A DNA stretch of 36,301 nucleotides from an uncultured Acinetobacter sp. Its GTDB lineage: Bacteria; Cyanobacteriota; Vampirovibrionia; Gastranaerophilales; Gastranaerophilaceae. The DNA is taken from positions 1-36,301 of the forward strand of contig CAMZGT010000016.1 of NCBI GenBank assembly GCA_947306495.1, given 5' to 3'. The notes below the pieces were generated by a model. That model did no database searches, was not told the origin of the DNA, and worked only from the letters and a program-made list of their open reading frames with translations. Below, piece after piece: positions 36,264 through 36,301 of the stretch (position 1 is its first letter; each line of letters begins with the position of its first letter). The position numbers were made by a program, and so were the translations under genes.

Positions 36264-36301
36264 ATGGTATTCAAGGATGAAAAACTTTACTATGTAGGCG
36301 G
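36264..36301 (+). CDS. Start of next gene, cut by window; possibly CCA-adding enzyme
   Basis: An ATG six bases after the DUF475 stop opens MVFKDEKLYYVG, then a partial Gly codon at the window end. The pattern LYYVGG is how many tRNA CCA-nucleotidyltransferases begin (YxVGGxVRD). Only 12 codons are present, so this is a suggestion. No clear ribosome site is visible. Confidence 0.35.
   Translation, partial: MVFKDEKLYYVG

Overview
The window is an AT-rich stretch of bacterial chromosome packed with ordinary genes on both strands. No insertion sequence, prophage, CRISPR array or rRNA is visible. Heptose-kinase and O-antigen-ligase type genes point to a Gram-negative envelope. The DUF3326 protein belongs to a family I associate with cyanobacteria and chloroplasts. 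Together with prepilin-like proteins, low GC, no photosynthesis genes and many lineage-specific coiled-coil or membrane proteins, this suggests a non-photosynthetic cyanobacterial relative (Melainabacteria / Gastranaerophilales type). That placement is inference; no marker phylogeny was run.

Layout, left to right. Positions 1-5480 (+): a tight operon of a very long coiled-coil protein cut by the window edge, a GlcD-type FAD oxidase, CutA and an unrecognised zincin-like protein. 5550-8071 (+): nadB and nadC of NAD synthesis, then tRNA-Arg(CCG). 8148-12783 (+): a GAF-GGDEF-degenerate HD-GYP protein, a PadR regulator, a NarL-type response regulator and trigger factor, ending at a strong terminator. 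12829-14833 (-): DUF3326 followed one base later by a pilin-like protein. 14920-17090 (+): a CorC/HlyC-type transporter-like protein and an unknown protein. 17087-17941 (-): a single-pass membrane protein with an acidic repeat region. 18033-23377 (+): heptose-kinase-like protein, DUF4330, O-antigen ligase family protein, ligA and a small membrane protein. 23444-25630 (-): nusA, rimP and a small membrane protein. 25706-27247 (+): lysS. 27279-31711 (-): galE, recF and a Ski2-like helicase. 31888-33367 (+): a tandem-HTH protein and a second pilin-like protein. 33354-35122 (-): a UDP-glucuronate-decarboxylase-type SDR enzyme coupled to a degenerate M48 peptidase-like exported protein. 35224-36258 (+): a DUF475/TerC-like membrane protein, then the first codons of another gene.

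Themes. Surface-glycan genes are scattered through the window (heptose kinase, O-antigen ligase, GalE, UXS-type enzyme). Housekeeping information genes are ligA, recF, nusA, rimP, lysS, tig and tRNA-Arg. Two pilin-like proteins and a c-di-GMP enzyme suggest control of surface appendages.

The most interesting signals are regulatory. An intrinsic-terminator hairpin lies between the promoter and start codon of rimP-nusA, a candidate NusA-sensed attenuator. A 21-bp perfect inverted repeat covers the extended -10 of recF. At least three genes (padR-like, DUF3326, recF) have a -10 hexamer exactly six bases before ATG and no Shine-Dalgarno, as expected for leaderless mRNAs. One self-complementary TTGCAA appears to serve as the -35 of two divergent promoters. 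I see no clearly new multi-gene defence or biosynthetic system. The degenerate M48-like protein coupled to a sugar-nucleotide enzyme and the zincin-like protein in the first operon are the least explained protein-level features.
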